A DNA stretch of 64,000 nt from Candidatus Rubrimentiphilum sp. Lineage in GTDB: Bacteria; Vulcanimicrobiota; Vulcanimicrobiia; Vulcanimicrobiales; Vulcanimicrobiaceae. This document shows positions 1-7,392 of this stretch, in pieces. The position numbers and the translations under genes were made by a program. Every line of letters starts with the position of its first letter. The stretch's first letter is position 1. The notes below the pieces were generated by a model. It was given only the letters and a program-made list of their open reading frames with translations. It was not told the origin of the DNA and did not search any database. The stretch lies in assembly GCA_035710515.1 (NCBI GenBank), contig DASTDE010000001.1, positions 1,159,087 through 1,223,086 of the forward strand. Reading direction: 5' to 3'.

Positions 1-196
1 TAATGGTGATGCCGCGCTCTTGCTCTTGGACCATCCAGTCCATCGTCGCGGCGCCGTCGTGCACTTCACCAATCTTGTGCGTACGCCCGGTGTAAAACAA
101 AATACGCTCGGTGCAGGTCGTTTTGCCTGCGTCGATGTGGGCTGCAATGCCGATGTTACGCGTCCGCTCCAGCGGATATTCACGATTGAGTGCCAT
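1..196 (-). CDS. fusA: Elongation factor G, N-terminal part (runs off left edge)
   Basis: Reading the minus strand from the ATG at 196 gives [20 protein letters not shown] and then the P-loop AHIDAGKTT (G1, about residues 17-25), continuing through the switch region to RGITI, where the window ends. This is the GTPase domain of the ribosomal translocase EF-G, which drives tRNA-mRNA movement in the cytoplasm. Only about 65 residues of the roughly 700 are present, so everything after domain I is unseen. It is the third gene of the str operon: only 5 nt separate the rpsG stop from this ATG. No internal stop or frameshift is seen. Confidence 0.96.
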   Translation of the reverse strand, partial: MALNREYPLERTRNIGIAAHIDAGKTTCTERILFYTGRTHKIGEVHDGAATMDWMVQEQERGITI

Positions 197-201
197 GGAA
201 A

Positions 202-672
202 TTACCAGCGATAATGCGCGAAGGCTTTATTGGCCTCAGCCATCTTGTGCGTGTCCTCGCGCTTCTTGATGGTCGCGCCCTGATTGTTGGCGGCATCCAT
301 CAACTCGCCCGCGAGCTTCTCTTCCATGGAATGACCGGGACGCGTGCGCGCGAAGCCGATGAGCCAGCGCATCGCCATCGCCTGACGGCGATCCGGACGC
401 ACTTCCATCGGAACCTGGTAGGTGGCGCCGCCCACGCGGCGCGGACGCACTTCAACCAGCGGCATCGCGTTGCTGAGCGCTGCCGAGAAAATGTCCATCG
501 GATCGCGGCCGGTCTTCTCGGCGACGATGTCGAGGGCGCGATAGGCGATCCGCTCGGCCAAAGACTTTTTGCCGCGCAGCATGATCTTATTAATGAAGCG
601 CGCGAGCACTTTGGAATTATGGCGCGGGTCGGGCAGAATCTGACGCTTGGGCGCCGGACCTTTACGTGGCAC
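202..672 (-). CDS. rpsG: 30S ribosomal protein S7
   Basis: A 156-residue protein beginning [20 protein letters not shown], the usual bacterial S7 length. Family signatures are visible: the early MPRKG segment, [29 protein letters not shown] and [10 protein letters not shown]7 binds the 3' major domain of 16S rRNA, nucleates assembly of the small-subunit head and lies near the E site; in E. coli it also represses its own operon. The start is GTG at 670-672. The rpsL stop lies 6 nt upstream and fusA starts 5 nt downstream, so the three genes form one transcription unit. Confidence 0.97.
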   Translation of the reverse strand: MPRKGPAPKRQILPDPRHNSKVLARFINKIMLRGKKSLAERIAYRALDIVAEKTGRDPMDIFSAALSNAMPLVEVRPRRVGGATYQVPMEVRPDRRQAMAMRWLIGFARTRPGHSMEEKLAGELMDAANNQGATIKKREDTHKMAEANKAFAHYRW

Positions 673-678
673 GGCTAC

Positions 679-1119
679 CTACTTCTTCGCGGTGCGCTTG
701 GCGCCGTATTTCGAGCGGCCTTGCTTGCGGTTCGCGGCGCCGGATGTATCCAGCGTCCCGCGGATGATGTGATAACGAACGCCCGGCAGATCTTTTACGC
801 GGCCGCCGCGCACGAGCACAACGGAGTGCTCTTGCAGGTTGTGGCCGATGCCCGGAATGTACGCCGTGACTTCTTCGCCGTTGGTTAGCCGCACGCGCGC
901 GACTTTGCGCAGCGCGGAATTCGGCTTCTTCGGCGTGACGGTTTTGACTTGCGTGCAGACGCCGCGACGCTGCGGATTGCCGGTCACCTCGAAGGCGCGC
1001 AAGGGCAAATCGGGGTGGCCCGGTTTCGGTCCTGTCTGAATGACGCGGAACGCCGGGGTTTTCACCTTTTTCTCCGCCTTCTTACGGCCCTTACGGACCA
1101 ACTGGCTAATCGTCGGCAA
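679..1119 (-). CDS. rpsL: 30S ribosomal protein S12
   Basis: A 146-residue protein with the S12 core [39 protein letters not shown] and [11 protein letters not shown], the streptomycin-site and decoding-centre protein. It is longer than the usual 124 residues (E. coli) to 135 (Thermus). The extra length is mainly an insertion of about 20 residues between the N-terminal [14 protein letters not shown] and the RRGVCTQV strand, around residues 24-48. The lysines of PKKPNS and PGVRYH are in place, so the decoding surface looks intact. The start is TTG at 1117-1119, behind GAGGAAG; no in-frame ATG is closer to the conserved N-terminus. Confidence 0.97.
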   Translation of the reverse strand: MPTISQLVRKGRKKAEKKVKTPAFRVIQTGPKPGHPDLPLRAFEVTGNPQRRGVCTQVKTVTPKKPNSALRKVARVRLTNGEEVTAYIPGIGHNLQEHSVVLVRGGRVKDLPGVRYHIIRGTLDTSGAANRKQGRSKYGAKRTAKK

Positions 1120-1190
1120 GACTTACAACTTCCTCAAAACTACGGGCAAGATAAAGAGTCGGACCCACCGCCGGTGGACCGAACTTTGGG

Positions 1191-1219
1191 AGTATAACAG
1201 GGCGGAGTAAGGCCGTCAA
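1191..1219 (-). promoter_or_regulatory. Sigma70-type promoter of the rpsL-rpsG-fusA operon
   Basis: On the minus strand a -35 hexamer TTGACG (1214-1219) is followed after exactly 17 nt by a -10 hexamer TATACT (1191-1196). Transcription would start near 1184, leaving a leader of about 65 nt before the TTG start of rpsL. The -35 box overlaps the stop codon of the gene at 1216. A strong promoter here means the str operon does not depend on read-through from rpoBC. Confidence 0.8.
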
Positions 1220-1887
1220 ACGACCGCGGGGGTGCGGATCAACCGGATCGAGACGATTATGATCCATATTCCAAAGAGAGCCGGGCCGAGAACGATCGTC
1301 GCCGCCCCGCTGGGCCCCAGCGAGCCGCTCGTGTAGAACAGCGAGAGCGATCCGAGGGCCGAACCCAAGGCTGTCAGGTAGCCGTAGTAAGCCAACCAGG
1401 CCGGGGCCGACCCATGGCGGCGCACCGAGTGCGCGCAAGCGAAGACGAAGATCGCCGTGCCCATCGAGAGGATGGGTCCCATGAGCACCCACGCTGTAGC
1501 CCAAAACGTTCCGACGTCGTCCGCGCCGGCGGGCGCCAAGGCGAGCGCGGCCATGACCGCGTTGCTCATCAGCGAAATCGTCGCGGCTACAATGGCGGCC
1601 GTTATTGCATAGAGGGGAAGTCCGTCAGGCGAGCCGGCGGCCTGCCTTAAGCTCGCGCGCAGTCCGGCCGCAAACCACAAGAAAAAAGCAGTCTCCGGGA
1701 AACCAAGCCAAGCCCAACCCAGAATCCCGCGCGCGTGCGCCCCGACGAACGCGTTGATAGCGTTTGCGCCGGCGGTGACGGCAGGCGGTTGCGCGCCCCC
1801 GGCCATGACGATAGTGCCGAGGATAGTGACCGCGAGGAAGGCAAGGCCCGACCAGCCGGCTGAGCGTTCGGCGCTGGGATTGTACAT
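1216..1887 (-). CDS. Hypothetical six-helix membrane protein
   Basis: A 223-residue protein with about six hydrophobic helices (near residues 13-30, 52-75, 92-118, 125-150, 160-182 and 193-216) and no obvious catalytic motif. The general organisation resembles DUF4386-type small membrane proteins, but I cannot assign it. The start is well supported: AAGGAG lies 8 nt upstream of the ATG at 1887. It is divergent from the propeller membrane protein at 1967, and its 3' end overlaps the rpsL promoter. Confidence 0.75.
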   Translation of the reverse strand: MYNPSAERSAGWSGLAFLAVTILGTIVMAGGAQPPAVTAGANAINAFVGAHARGILGWAWLGFPETAFFLWFAAGLRASLRQAAGSPDGLPLYAITAAIVAATISLMSNAVMAALALAPAGADDVGTFWATAWVLMGPILSMGTAIFVFACAHSVRRHGSAPAWLAYYGYLTALGSALGSLSLFYTSGSLGPSGAATIVLGPALFGIWIIIVSIRLIRTPAVV

Positions 1888-1966
1888 TTAATAAGCTCCT
1901 TTTGAACCGCTGGAATCGTTTCCGCGGTCCGCAAGCGAGCCCCCGCCAGGGCCCCTACCGTGAATA

Positions 1967-3811
1967 GTGCAACCCATTCGCGTGCAGCGCGCCCAGACGT
2001 ACCCTTCGTCGTCGCTCGCGTTCGACTGGATCATGGCCGTACTCGCAGTCATCCTGATGAGCGGCGTTATTCAGGACGGATGGGCGCACAGCCACGGCTT
2101 GGTGGACCAGAACTTTTTCACACCGTGGCACGCGATTCTTTATGCGACAATGGCGCTGAACGGAATCGTGCTCGGAACGGTCGCCGTGGTCAATCTTCGG
2201 CGCGGTCACACCGCACGTTATGCGCTTCCGTTCGGATACTGGATGTCGCTCGCGGGCGTCATCGTGTTCGCAACGGGCGGAGCGTTCGATCTTCTGTGGC
2301 ACTTCCGTTACGGAGTCGAAACGGACATCAATGCACTGATCAGTCCATCGCACTTGTGGCTGGCGACGGGCGGAGCGCTGATCTTCGCCGGACCGCTCCG
2401 ATCGATCGCGGCACGGTACGGCCCGAGCGAGGGCGGCTGGAGAATAACCGGGCCGGCGATTCTTAGCGCGCTTGCCATATTAACGCTGATTGGATTCTTC
2501 ACGCAGTACGCGCAACCGATCGCTTCGCCGGACGAAGCCGACATCATCGGCCAACATGAAGCGCAGAACGGCGGCGCGTTGTACTCGGTGCGCAGCAACG
2601 GTGCGCAGGAATCGCGCCTACTCGCCATTCCCGGCGCCGACATTTGGGGGACGGCCGTATCGCCGGATGGTAAGCATGTCGCATACCGCGTTGCCCTCGC
2701 TCGCGATCCGCGTTCAGACATCTATGTGGCGAACGTTGACGGAACGGGTGCGCGGCGCATCACGCACAGTGGACGCCACGACACGCAACCGGCCTGGTCA
2801 CCCGACGGCGCGCGCATTGCGTTCATATCGATCCCCGCCGGGACATCCGGAAATTATCTCCTGCAAACGATCCGGCCCGACGGCGAAGGCCTTCACACTA
2901 TTCTGAGCAGCGTAACAGAGATGCAGTTCCCCACGTGGTCTCCGCTCGGCGATCTGATCGCGTATCAATCGCGAAACGGTTTGCACCAGCAGCTGGCGAT
3001 AGTGCCCGTGCACGGCGGGCCGCCGAAGTGGCTCGATGGTACTGTCGACGGCACGCAGCCGGCTTGGTCGCCTAAGAATCAGATCGCATTCGTGAATGCC
3101 GACGACAACATCGTTACCGGAGTCACTCAAATACTCGTGCGCGGCGGCCAATGGCCGGCCTGGTCACGAGACGCTAAACGCCTTGCGTTTGTGCGCCAAG
3201 CCGGGGGCGCCGCTCAGGTCTTCGTCCGAGATACCCGAGGACACGAGACGAACGTTTCACAGCTCGCCGGCTTGAACGCATCGCGGCCTTCCTGGACGCC
3301 TAGCGGTCTGCTTTTCACCGCAACCGGCCGCCCCGATCCCGCAACCACATTCATCGGATTCGCTTACAGCGAAGACGCGAACCTGATCGAATCGATCGCC
3401 GTCACCGGGATTTGCCTATTATTGATTCGCCGCTGGCGCATGCCAATCGGCGCGATGACCTTTTTGCTTGGCCTGTTTGCGATTGCGATGGCCTTCCAAA
3501 GCAATCTGTTTTGGGAGATCCTCGCCGCGATCGCAGCCGGCATGCTCGCGGACGTCGCAATTCAGCTTCTCGGCGAGCGCGCTCGCAGCGGCTTTGGCTT
3601 CTATGCCCTCGGATTCGCTGTCCCGGCCGTGCTCTTTACACTCTATCTGATTGTCGCGAAGCTTACGCTTCCGGGCGGCCTTGGTTGGCCGCCGAACATG
3701 ATTTTCGGATCGCCGATTATCGCCGGGTTCGTGGGGATGCTGGTCGCGTTTTGCTTCGCGCCGCCCCTGCGCTCTCCGGAAGATCATGCGAGAAACACGT
3801 CCATTTTCTAA
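1967..3811 (+). CDS. Polytopic membrane protein with inserted six-blade TolB/PD40-like propeller
   Basis: A 614-residue protein in three parts. Residues 18-180 form about five membrane helices. Residues 195-455 hold six WD40-like (PD40) blades, each with a motif such as VSPDGKHVAY, AWSPDGARIAFI, TWSPLGDLIAY or AWSRDAKRLAFV. Residues 470-610 form about five more helices. The membrane parts align end to end with the 340-residue protein at 9357-10379, which lacks the propeller. Residues shared by both include D37, H55, D108-x3-H112 and H129 in SPSH. The start is GTG at 1967; an ATG at 2033 would cut into the conserved FDW segment. The blades resemble the TolB propeller, suggesting a periplasmic binding module. 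Function is unknown. The 3' end overlaps the convergent gene ending at 3717. Confidence 0.82.
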   Translation: MQPIRVQRAQTYPSSSLAFDWIMAVLAVILMSGVIQDGWAHSHGLVDQNFFTPWHAILYATMALNGIVLGTVAVVNLRRGHTARYALPFGYWMSLAGVIVFATGGAFDLLWHFRYGVETDINALISPSHLWLATGGALIFAGPLRSIAARYGPSEGGWRITGPAILSALAILTLIGFFTQYAQPIASPDEADIIGQHEAQNGGALYSVRSNGAQESRLLAIPGADIWGTAVSPDGKHVAYRVALARDPRSDIYVANVDGTGARRITHSGRHDTQPAWSPDGARIAFISIPAGTSGNYLLQTIRPDGEGLHTILSSVTEMQFPTWSPLGDLIAYQSRNGLHQQLAIVPVHGGPPKWLDGTVDGTQPAWSPKNQIAFVNADDNIVTGVTQILVRGGQWPAWSRDAKRLAFVRQAGGAAQVFVRDTRGHETNVSQLAGLNASRPSWTPSGLLFTATGRPDPATTFIGFAYSEDANLIESIAVTGICLLLIRRWRMPIGAMTFLLGLFAIAMAFQSNLFWEILAAIAAGMLADVAIQLLGERARSGFGFYALGFAVPAVLFTLYLIVAKLTLPGGLGWPPNMIFGSPIIAGFVGMLVAFCFAPPLRSPEDHARNTSIF

Positions 3812-4241
3812 TCCCCGCCGGCTTGAGCCTGAGGACCAGAGCTTTTAGCTCTTGCGACGTTAATTGTTTCGGCATGATGTGAAAGTGAAGATCGCCCGGC
3901 GGATCAATCTGCTGTATCGGCGCCTCCGTAGCGACGCTGGATAGAAGTGACTCTTCACCTTCGTAGGTGATAAACCAAAGTGCACCTTCCCGCGTTTTTG
4001 TTACGATAGCCACCGGTTGCGGTCTCGCAACATCTGTCACGAACGCCGTGATATTAACAACGGTCGTGCCGACCTCGCTGTTCGGCGGAGTGTTCGAGGT
4101 TCCAAGCGCCATATACGGGTCGAAACACTGAGCGCCCACGACTGGGGGTCTGTACTCGACCAACCCGTAGGTTCTGTTGAGCTTCGCCTCCGACGAGCAG
4201 CCGCTCAGCATGAATGCGACAGCTGCAAAAGCAGCGCGCAT
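3717..4241 (-). CDS. Putative lipoprotein, third of three tandem secreted proteins
   Basis: A 174-residue protein starting MRAAFAAVAFMLSGCSSEAK, a short type II signal peptide with lipobox LSGC. The longer upstream extension of this frame has no signal logic, so I start at 4241. The mature part has a cysteine near its start (AQCFDPY) and another near KWTC, and a segment AIVTKTREGALWFITYEG that resembles the VAVVxxxDGxxVGxxY stretch of the two genes upstream (4253 and 4648); it may be a divergent third copy. The last 30 residues overlap the end of the convergent membrane-protein gene and look low-quality (basic, Ser/Pro-rich). Function is unknown. Confidence 0.65.
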   Translation of the reverse strand: MRAAFAAVAFMLSGCSSEAKLNRTYGLVEYRPPVVGAQCFDPYMALGTSNTPPNSEVGTTVVNITAFVTDVARPQPVAIVTKTREGALWFITYEGEESLLSSVATEAPIQQIDPPGDLHFHIMPKQLTSQELKALVLRLKPAGIRKWTCFSHDLPESAGAARSKTRPASPRTRR

Positions 4242-4252
4242 CGTACTCGTTT

Positions 4253-4654
4253 TCAGGTGCTGCACGGAGCAACTTTGAAGCCGCTGGGAAGGCCCTTCAT
4301 GACAAAGAATGGTCCGGCGTTCCATCTTCCGCCGATCTTGCTTTGGCCGAAAGCTTTGAAGACGTCCGTGCCATCGCTCCGGCTGAGCATGGCGCTAGCA
4401 AATCCGCCGTCGTCGAGGTAAAGCCAGCCGACCGACGTTCCATCCGTTTTCTGGAGTTGCGTGACAGCAACGACGGAACGCGTGCTGCGTTTCCCATGCA
4501 AGATGGTTTCACCGATATTGTCCCACACTGCCAGGGGACTCCCTCCGCAAATGGCCCGCGCACTAGCCAGAGCTGGTTGCCAAATGGCAACGCCGGCTAG
4601 TAATGATGCGACCGCCAGGACAGCGGCGAAACGTGCAGCGATTGCGACTAACAT
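4253..4654 (-). CDS. Small secreted protein, second of three tandem paralogs
   Basis: A 133-residue protein with an N-terminal signal segment (MLVAIAARFAAVLAVASLLA to about residue 30), then a domain of about 100 residues beginning ICGGSPLAV and ending FKVAPC. It aligns with the preceding gene product: C-x-G-x-PL, SVVAVxxxxDGTSVGWLY, then a closing Cys. One Cys at each end suggests a single disulfide. The ATG at 4654 overlaps the stop of the upstream gene by 7 nt, which implies translational coupling. The long in-frame extension above 4654 is antisense-like and was discarded. No known family recognised. Confidence 0.65.
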   Translation of the reverse strand: MLVAIAARFAAVLAVASLLAGVAIWQPALASARAICGGSPLAVWDNIGETILHGKRSTRSVVAVTQLQKTDGTSVGWLYLDDGGFASAMLSRSDGTDVFKAFGQSKIGGRWNAGPFFVMKGLPSGFKVAPCST

Positions 4655-5013
4655 ACAATAACGAGTAAGTCGCGCCACGGATTGGCTCGAATAGGCACAA
4701 CCGCCGAATAGCGGTAGCTTTCGCCGGTCTTGTGATCCGGCAAGGCTTGGGTTACGCCGGCCGCGCGCTGATCCGTAAGTGGCATGCCGGAACGCGCCTG
4801 AGCGTACAACCTGTTCGTCTTTGACCGATAGATGAAGCCAACCGTGTCCGGGCCGTCTTTTGCCGCAACAACTGCTTTCACGCGTTCGATTCTGCCGCCC
4901 CTTGGGATAAAAGGGTCGCCAATCGATAATGGAGCTCCGACGCAATTCGACGGCGGTCTCGACGTAGCGGTTGGGGTTAGTGCCAAGAAAAGAAAAAGCG
5001 AACTAATCATCAT
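4648..5013 (-). CDS. Small secreted protein, first of three tandem paralogs
   Basis: A 121-residue protein with a signal peptide (MMISSLFLFLALTPTATS) and a mature domain running from NCVGAPLSIGD to LLVIVC. It is similar to the next gene product in the same order of elements: Cys-Gly-x-Pro-Leu, an RVKAVVAAKDGPDTVGFIY strand pair, a basic Gly/Trp loop and a terminal Cys. Together with 4253-4654 and 3717-4241 it forms a probable operon of envelope or secreted proteins. Start ATG at 5013; the prepilin gene is divergent. Confidence 0.65.
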   Translation of the reverse strand: MMISSLFLFLALTPTATSRPPSNCVGAPLSIGDPFIPRGGRIERVKAVVAAKDGPDTVGFIYRSKTNRLYAQARSGMPLTDQRAAGVTQALPDHKTGESYRYSAVVPIRANPWRDLLVIVC

Positions 5014-5070
5014 CGACGCCCTTAGTCGTTGCGGCGGACCGGACCTATCCTAGGCACGCGATCCTTCAAC

Positions 5071-5568
5071 ATGGGCACTTGGCCATTCATGAAATCCCAG
5101 GCGGGATTCGCCTTACTTGAGGTTTTGGCCGTGATCGGCATCTTCGCGGTCTGCGCCGGGACGTTAATTCTTGCGATTTCCGGTTTCGCGAAGTTCGGAT
5201 CGCACGCGGTCGGACGAAATCACGCGGCAGCTCTGGTGTTTGCGGAACAAACCTTGCGCGTCGCCGAGAACGCGTGGAAGTATGGAACGCCGGGAGCCGC
5301 GCCTAGCGGTAGCGCGCAAGTGGCCATCCCGGTTGCCGTTCCCAGTTCGGCTCCGACCACAATTCCCGTAACCGTTACGAGCACGTTGTCGAATGCAAGC
5401 TCGACCGGCGCGACGATCGCCGTGACGGTCCTGTACACACCCGACCCCGAGCATCCCGGCGATTCGGGAATCGTTACGCTCAACGGAACACTCAATGTGA
5501 AAGCACCGCTTCCGGGCGCGCAAGTCCAGCGGCCCGGGTTTGTAGCTCAGCCTCAAGGCGGGCCATAG
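5071..5568 (+). CDS. Type IV prepilin-like protein
   Basis: A class III (prepilin peptidase) leader is present: MGTWPFMKSQAG followed by FALLEVLAVIGIFAVCAGTL, that is a Gly before the cleavage point, Phe+1 and Glu+5, then one hydrophobic helix. The rest is Ser/Thr/Pro-rich beta-type sequence with no recognised domain; about 166 residues in total. The product would be processed by PilD/GspO and join a pilus or pseudopilus. The ATG at 5071 is preferred over an in-frame TTG at 5029; ATG at 5089 would give a shorter leader and is equally possible. It abuts the next gene without spacing. Confidence 0.75.
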   Translation: MGTWPFMKSQAGFALLEVLAVIGIFAVCAGTLILAISGFAKFGSHAVGRNHAAALVFAEQTLRVAENAWKYGTPGAAPSGSAQVAIPVAVPSSAPTTIPVTVTSTLSNASSTGATIAVTVLYTPDPEHPGDSGIVTLNGTLNVKAPLPGAQVQRPGFVAQPQGGP

Positions 5569-6213
5569 ATGCTGGTCAACGCGCTGGTCTGCGTCGCGCT
5601 CATCGCGTTGGCCGCGACCACAATACTCAGCGCAGGCCTGGTTACAACGCGCGTTTCCGTTCATCGTTTGGCGCAGACCTACTTAAGCCAAGGGTATCAA
5701 CGCGCTGTCGACACCTTGGAGACAAACATCGCGGCCTACGCGCAAGCCGGATCGATTCCGAGCCCATTGCCTACGTTTACGCCTCTCCCACCGCTGTGCG
5801 CCGATGCGAATCCACCCTGCGCGTTTACGAGCACGGCCACGATCACACTCTCTCGCGGCAATGCTACCGCAAGCAACCAAGAAGCGAACGCCTACGTCGC
5901 CGAAGACCGCCTCGCCGCACATATTTCGGTGGCAGTGCGAGCCCCGGATGGAACGCTTTTAGCGACGCGCGATAACGATCTGACGCTTCGCACGATGCTC
6001 TCACCTCCATATGTCGCGATCGCCGGAGCGCGAGACGCGACGTTCGACGACGTCGCATTCGGCAATCTTGTCGGCGATGACGGCGGCAAGCCGCCGGCCA
6101 CGGCGAATCCGTGCGCAGCGGGAGCGGCGGGAAGCTCAGACGATACCGTCGTGCGCGTCGCCTACAAGAACGCGCAAACCGGTGCTTGCACCGACGGGAG
6201 CAGTTGGCGCTAG
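5569..6213 (+). CDS. Minor pilin/pilus-assembly-like membrane-anchored protein
   Basis: The ATG at 5569 immediately follows the stop of the prepilin gene. The 214-residue product has one N-terminal helix (MLVNALVCVALIALAATTIL) and a large, probably extracytoplasmic domain with paired cysteines (LCADANPPCAF; NPCAAG and TGACTDG). The single-anchor architecture and position next to a prepilin suggest a PilX/PilV-like or minor pseudopilin partner, but the leader lacks a clear G|FxxxE site, so it may not be processed. Function is inferred from context. Confidence 0.6.
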   Translation: MLVNALVCVALIALAATTILSAGLVTTRVSVHRLAQTYLSQGYQRAVDTLETNIAAYAQAGSIPSPLPTFTPLPPLCADANPPCAFTSTATITLSRGNATASNQEANAYVAEDRLAAHISVAVRAPDGTLLATRDNDLTLRTMLSPPYVAIAGARDATFDDVAFGNLVGDDGGKPPATANPCAAGAAGSSDDTVVRVAYKNAQTGACTDGSSWR

Positions 6214-6246
6214 GAGCTTTTACGCGCATCCGGTAGAGGTCGAACG

Positions 6247-7164
6247 GTGTCCACCCGCCGTCTGCTCTATCCGGGCCTGATTTTTGTCGCTTTTTCTTGG
6301 GCGCTCAATACCGTGCTCATGAAGTATGCGATAAAGACGGTGGACCCGCTCGCGTTTACGGGCCTGCGCTTTCTGGCAATGACGCCGCTGGCGTTCTTGC
6401 TGGCGGCAGCGATGCACCAAACGGTTCGCATTCGTCTAAAAGATCTGCCGCTGCTCATCGCGTGCGGCGCGTGCGGTTACGGCATCTACCAATACCTGTG
6501 GGTGCTCGGCTTGGCGAACACGAGCGCGTTCGCGTCGTCGCTGTTTGCAAGCCTGTCGCCCGTCCTGACGCTGGCCATCGTGGCGTTCAGCGGACAGGAG
6601 CGCGTTCACACCGGCCGCTGGCTGGGCGCCGCGATCGCGCTCTTCGGTGTAGCGGTATTCGAAGGCGCCTTTGCCGGCCACTTGACGTTTCATCTGGGCG
6701 ACCTGCTAACGTTCGGAGCGTCGCTCGTCTTCGCGGTTTTCAACGTTCTCAGCGCGAAATTGCTGGGCCGTTACACGCCGCTCGGGCTCGTCGTGATCAC
6801 GATGACGATCGGAACGCTCATCATTTTGCCGGGAGCCCTACCGCATATTCTCCATCAGAATTTCCGTGGACTACCCGCGGCCGATTATGCGGTCTTCGCG
6901 TACTCCATTATCTTTCCAATCGTTTTGACGTTCCCGGTCTGGAGCTGGGGCATTTCTGTCTTGGGAGCCGGCCGGGCGTCGCTCTTTCAGTTCGGTGCAC
7001 CGGTTCTGGCCGGATTGCTCTCCGTGGCGATTCTGCGCAATCACATCGAGGTGCATCAGATTGTCGGAACCGCGATCACCATCGGCGGCATGGCCTTCTC
7101 ACAACTGCTCGGAAAGTTTTCGATCACGGACATCTGGGCCGAACGGACCGTCTCCCTGAAATAG
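6247..7164 (+). CDS. EamA-family (DMT superfamily) transporter
   Basis: A 305-residue protein with ten predicted helices arranged as two EamA repeats (about residues 8-140 and 150-290). Family features are visible: ALNTVLMKYAIK in the first helix, GLRFLAMTPLAF, a helix-helix repeat ending HIEVHQIVGTAITIGGM, and an alanine/glycine-rich core. DMT members export amino acids, nucleotides or other metabolites; the substrate cannot be read from the sequence. The start is GTG at 6247. Confidence 0.85.
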   Translation: MSTRRLLYPGLIFVAFSWALNTVLMKYAIKTVDPLAFTGLRFLAMTPLAFLLAAAMHQTVRIRLKDLPLLIACGACGYGIYQYLWVLGLANTSAFASSLFASLSPVLTLAIVAFSGQERVHTGRWLGAAIALFGVAVFEGAFAGHLTFHLGDLLTFGASLVFAVFNVLSAKLLGRYTPLGLVVITMTIGTLIILPGALPHILHQNFRGLPAADYAVFAYSIIFPIVLTFPVWSWGISVLGAGRASLFQFGAPVLAGLLSVAILRNHIEVHQIVGTAITIGGMAFSQLLGKFSITDIWAERTVSLK

Positions 7165-7197
7165 GGCCGCGGACATGCCTCTCGAAGGTGCACGGTC

Positions 7198-7392
7198 GTG
7201 AAGCGTAGCCTCTGGTATTGGCTTCTCCTGGTGCCGTTCGTCGCCACACTCGTGCCGCCGCTCTACGCGCACGCCGCCCCGGCACTCTTCGGCTTTCCGT
7301 TCTTCTACTGGTACCAGATGCTGTGGATCGTGCTCTCGGCGTTGATCGTCTGGATCGTGTACGCCGCCACGCGAGAGCCCGGCAATGACTAG
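7198..7392 (+). CDS. DUF3311 small two-helix membrane protein
   Basis: A 64-residue protein with two hydrophobic helices (residues 5-20 and 38-57) and the DUF3311 pattern VPxxxxxxPP, then FGFPFFYWYQMLW. Such proteins sit upstream of SSS-family symporters and are thought to be an accessory subunit, like YhdT beside PanF. Here its 3' end overlaps the symporter start by 8 nt. A paralogous module lies at 14767-16415. The start is GTG at 7198. Confidence 0.85.
   Translation: MKRSLWYWLLLVPFVATLVPPLYAHAAPALFGFPFFYWYQMLWIVLSALIVWIVYAATREPGND

Noticed and set aside
190-888. 232-residue plus-strand frame
   Set aside because: Antisense to rpsG and rpsL, both certain.
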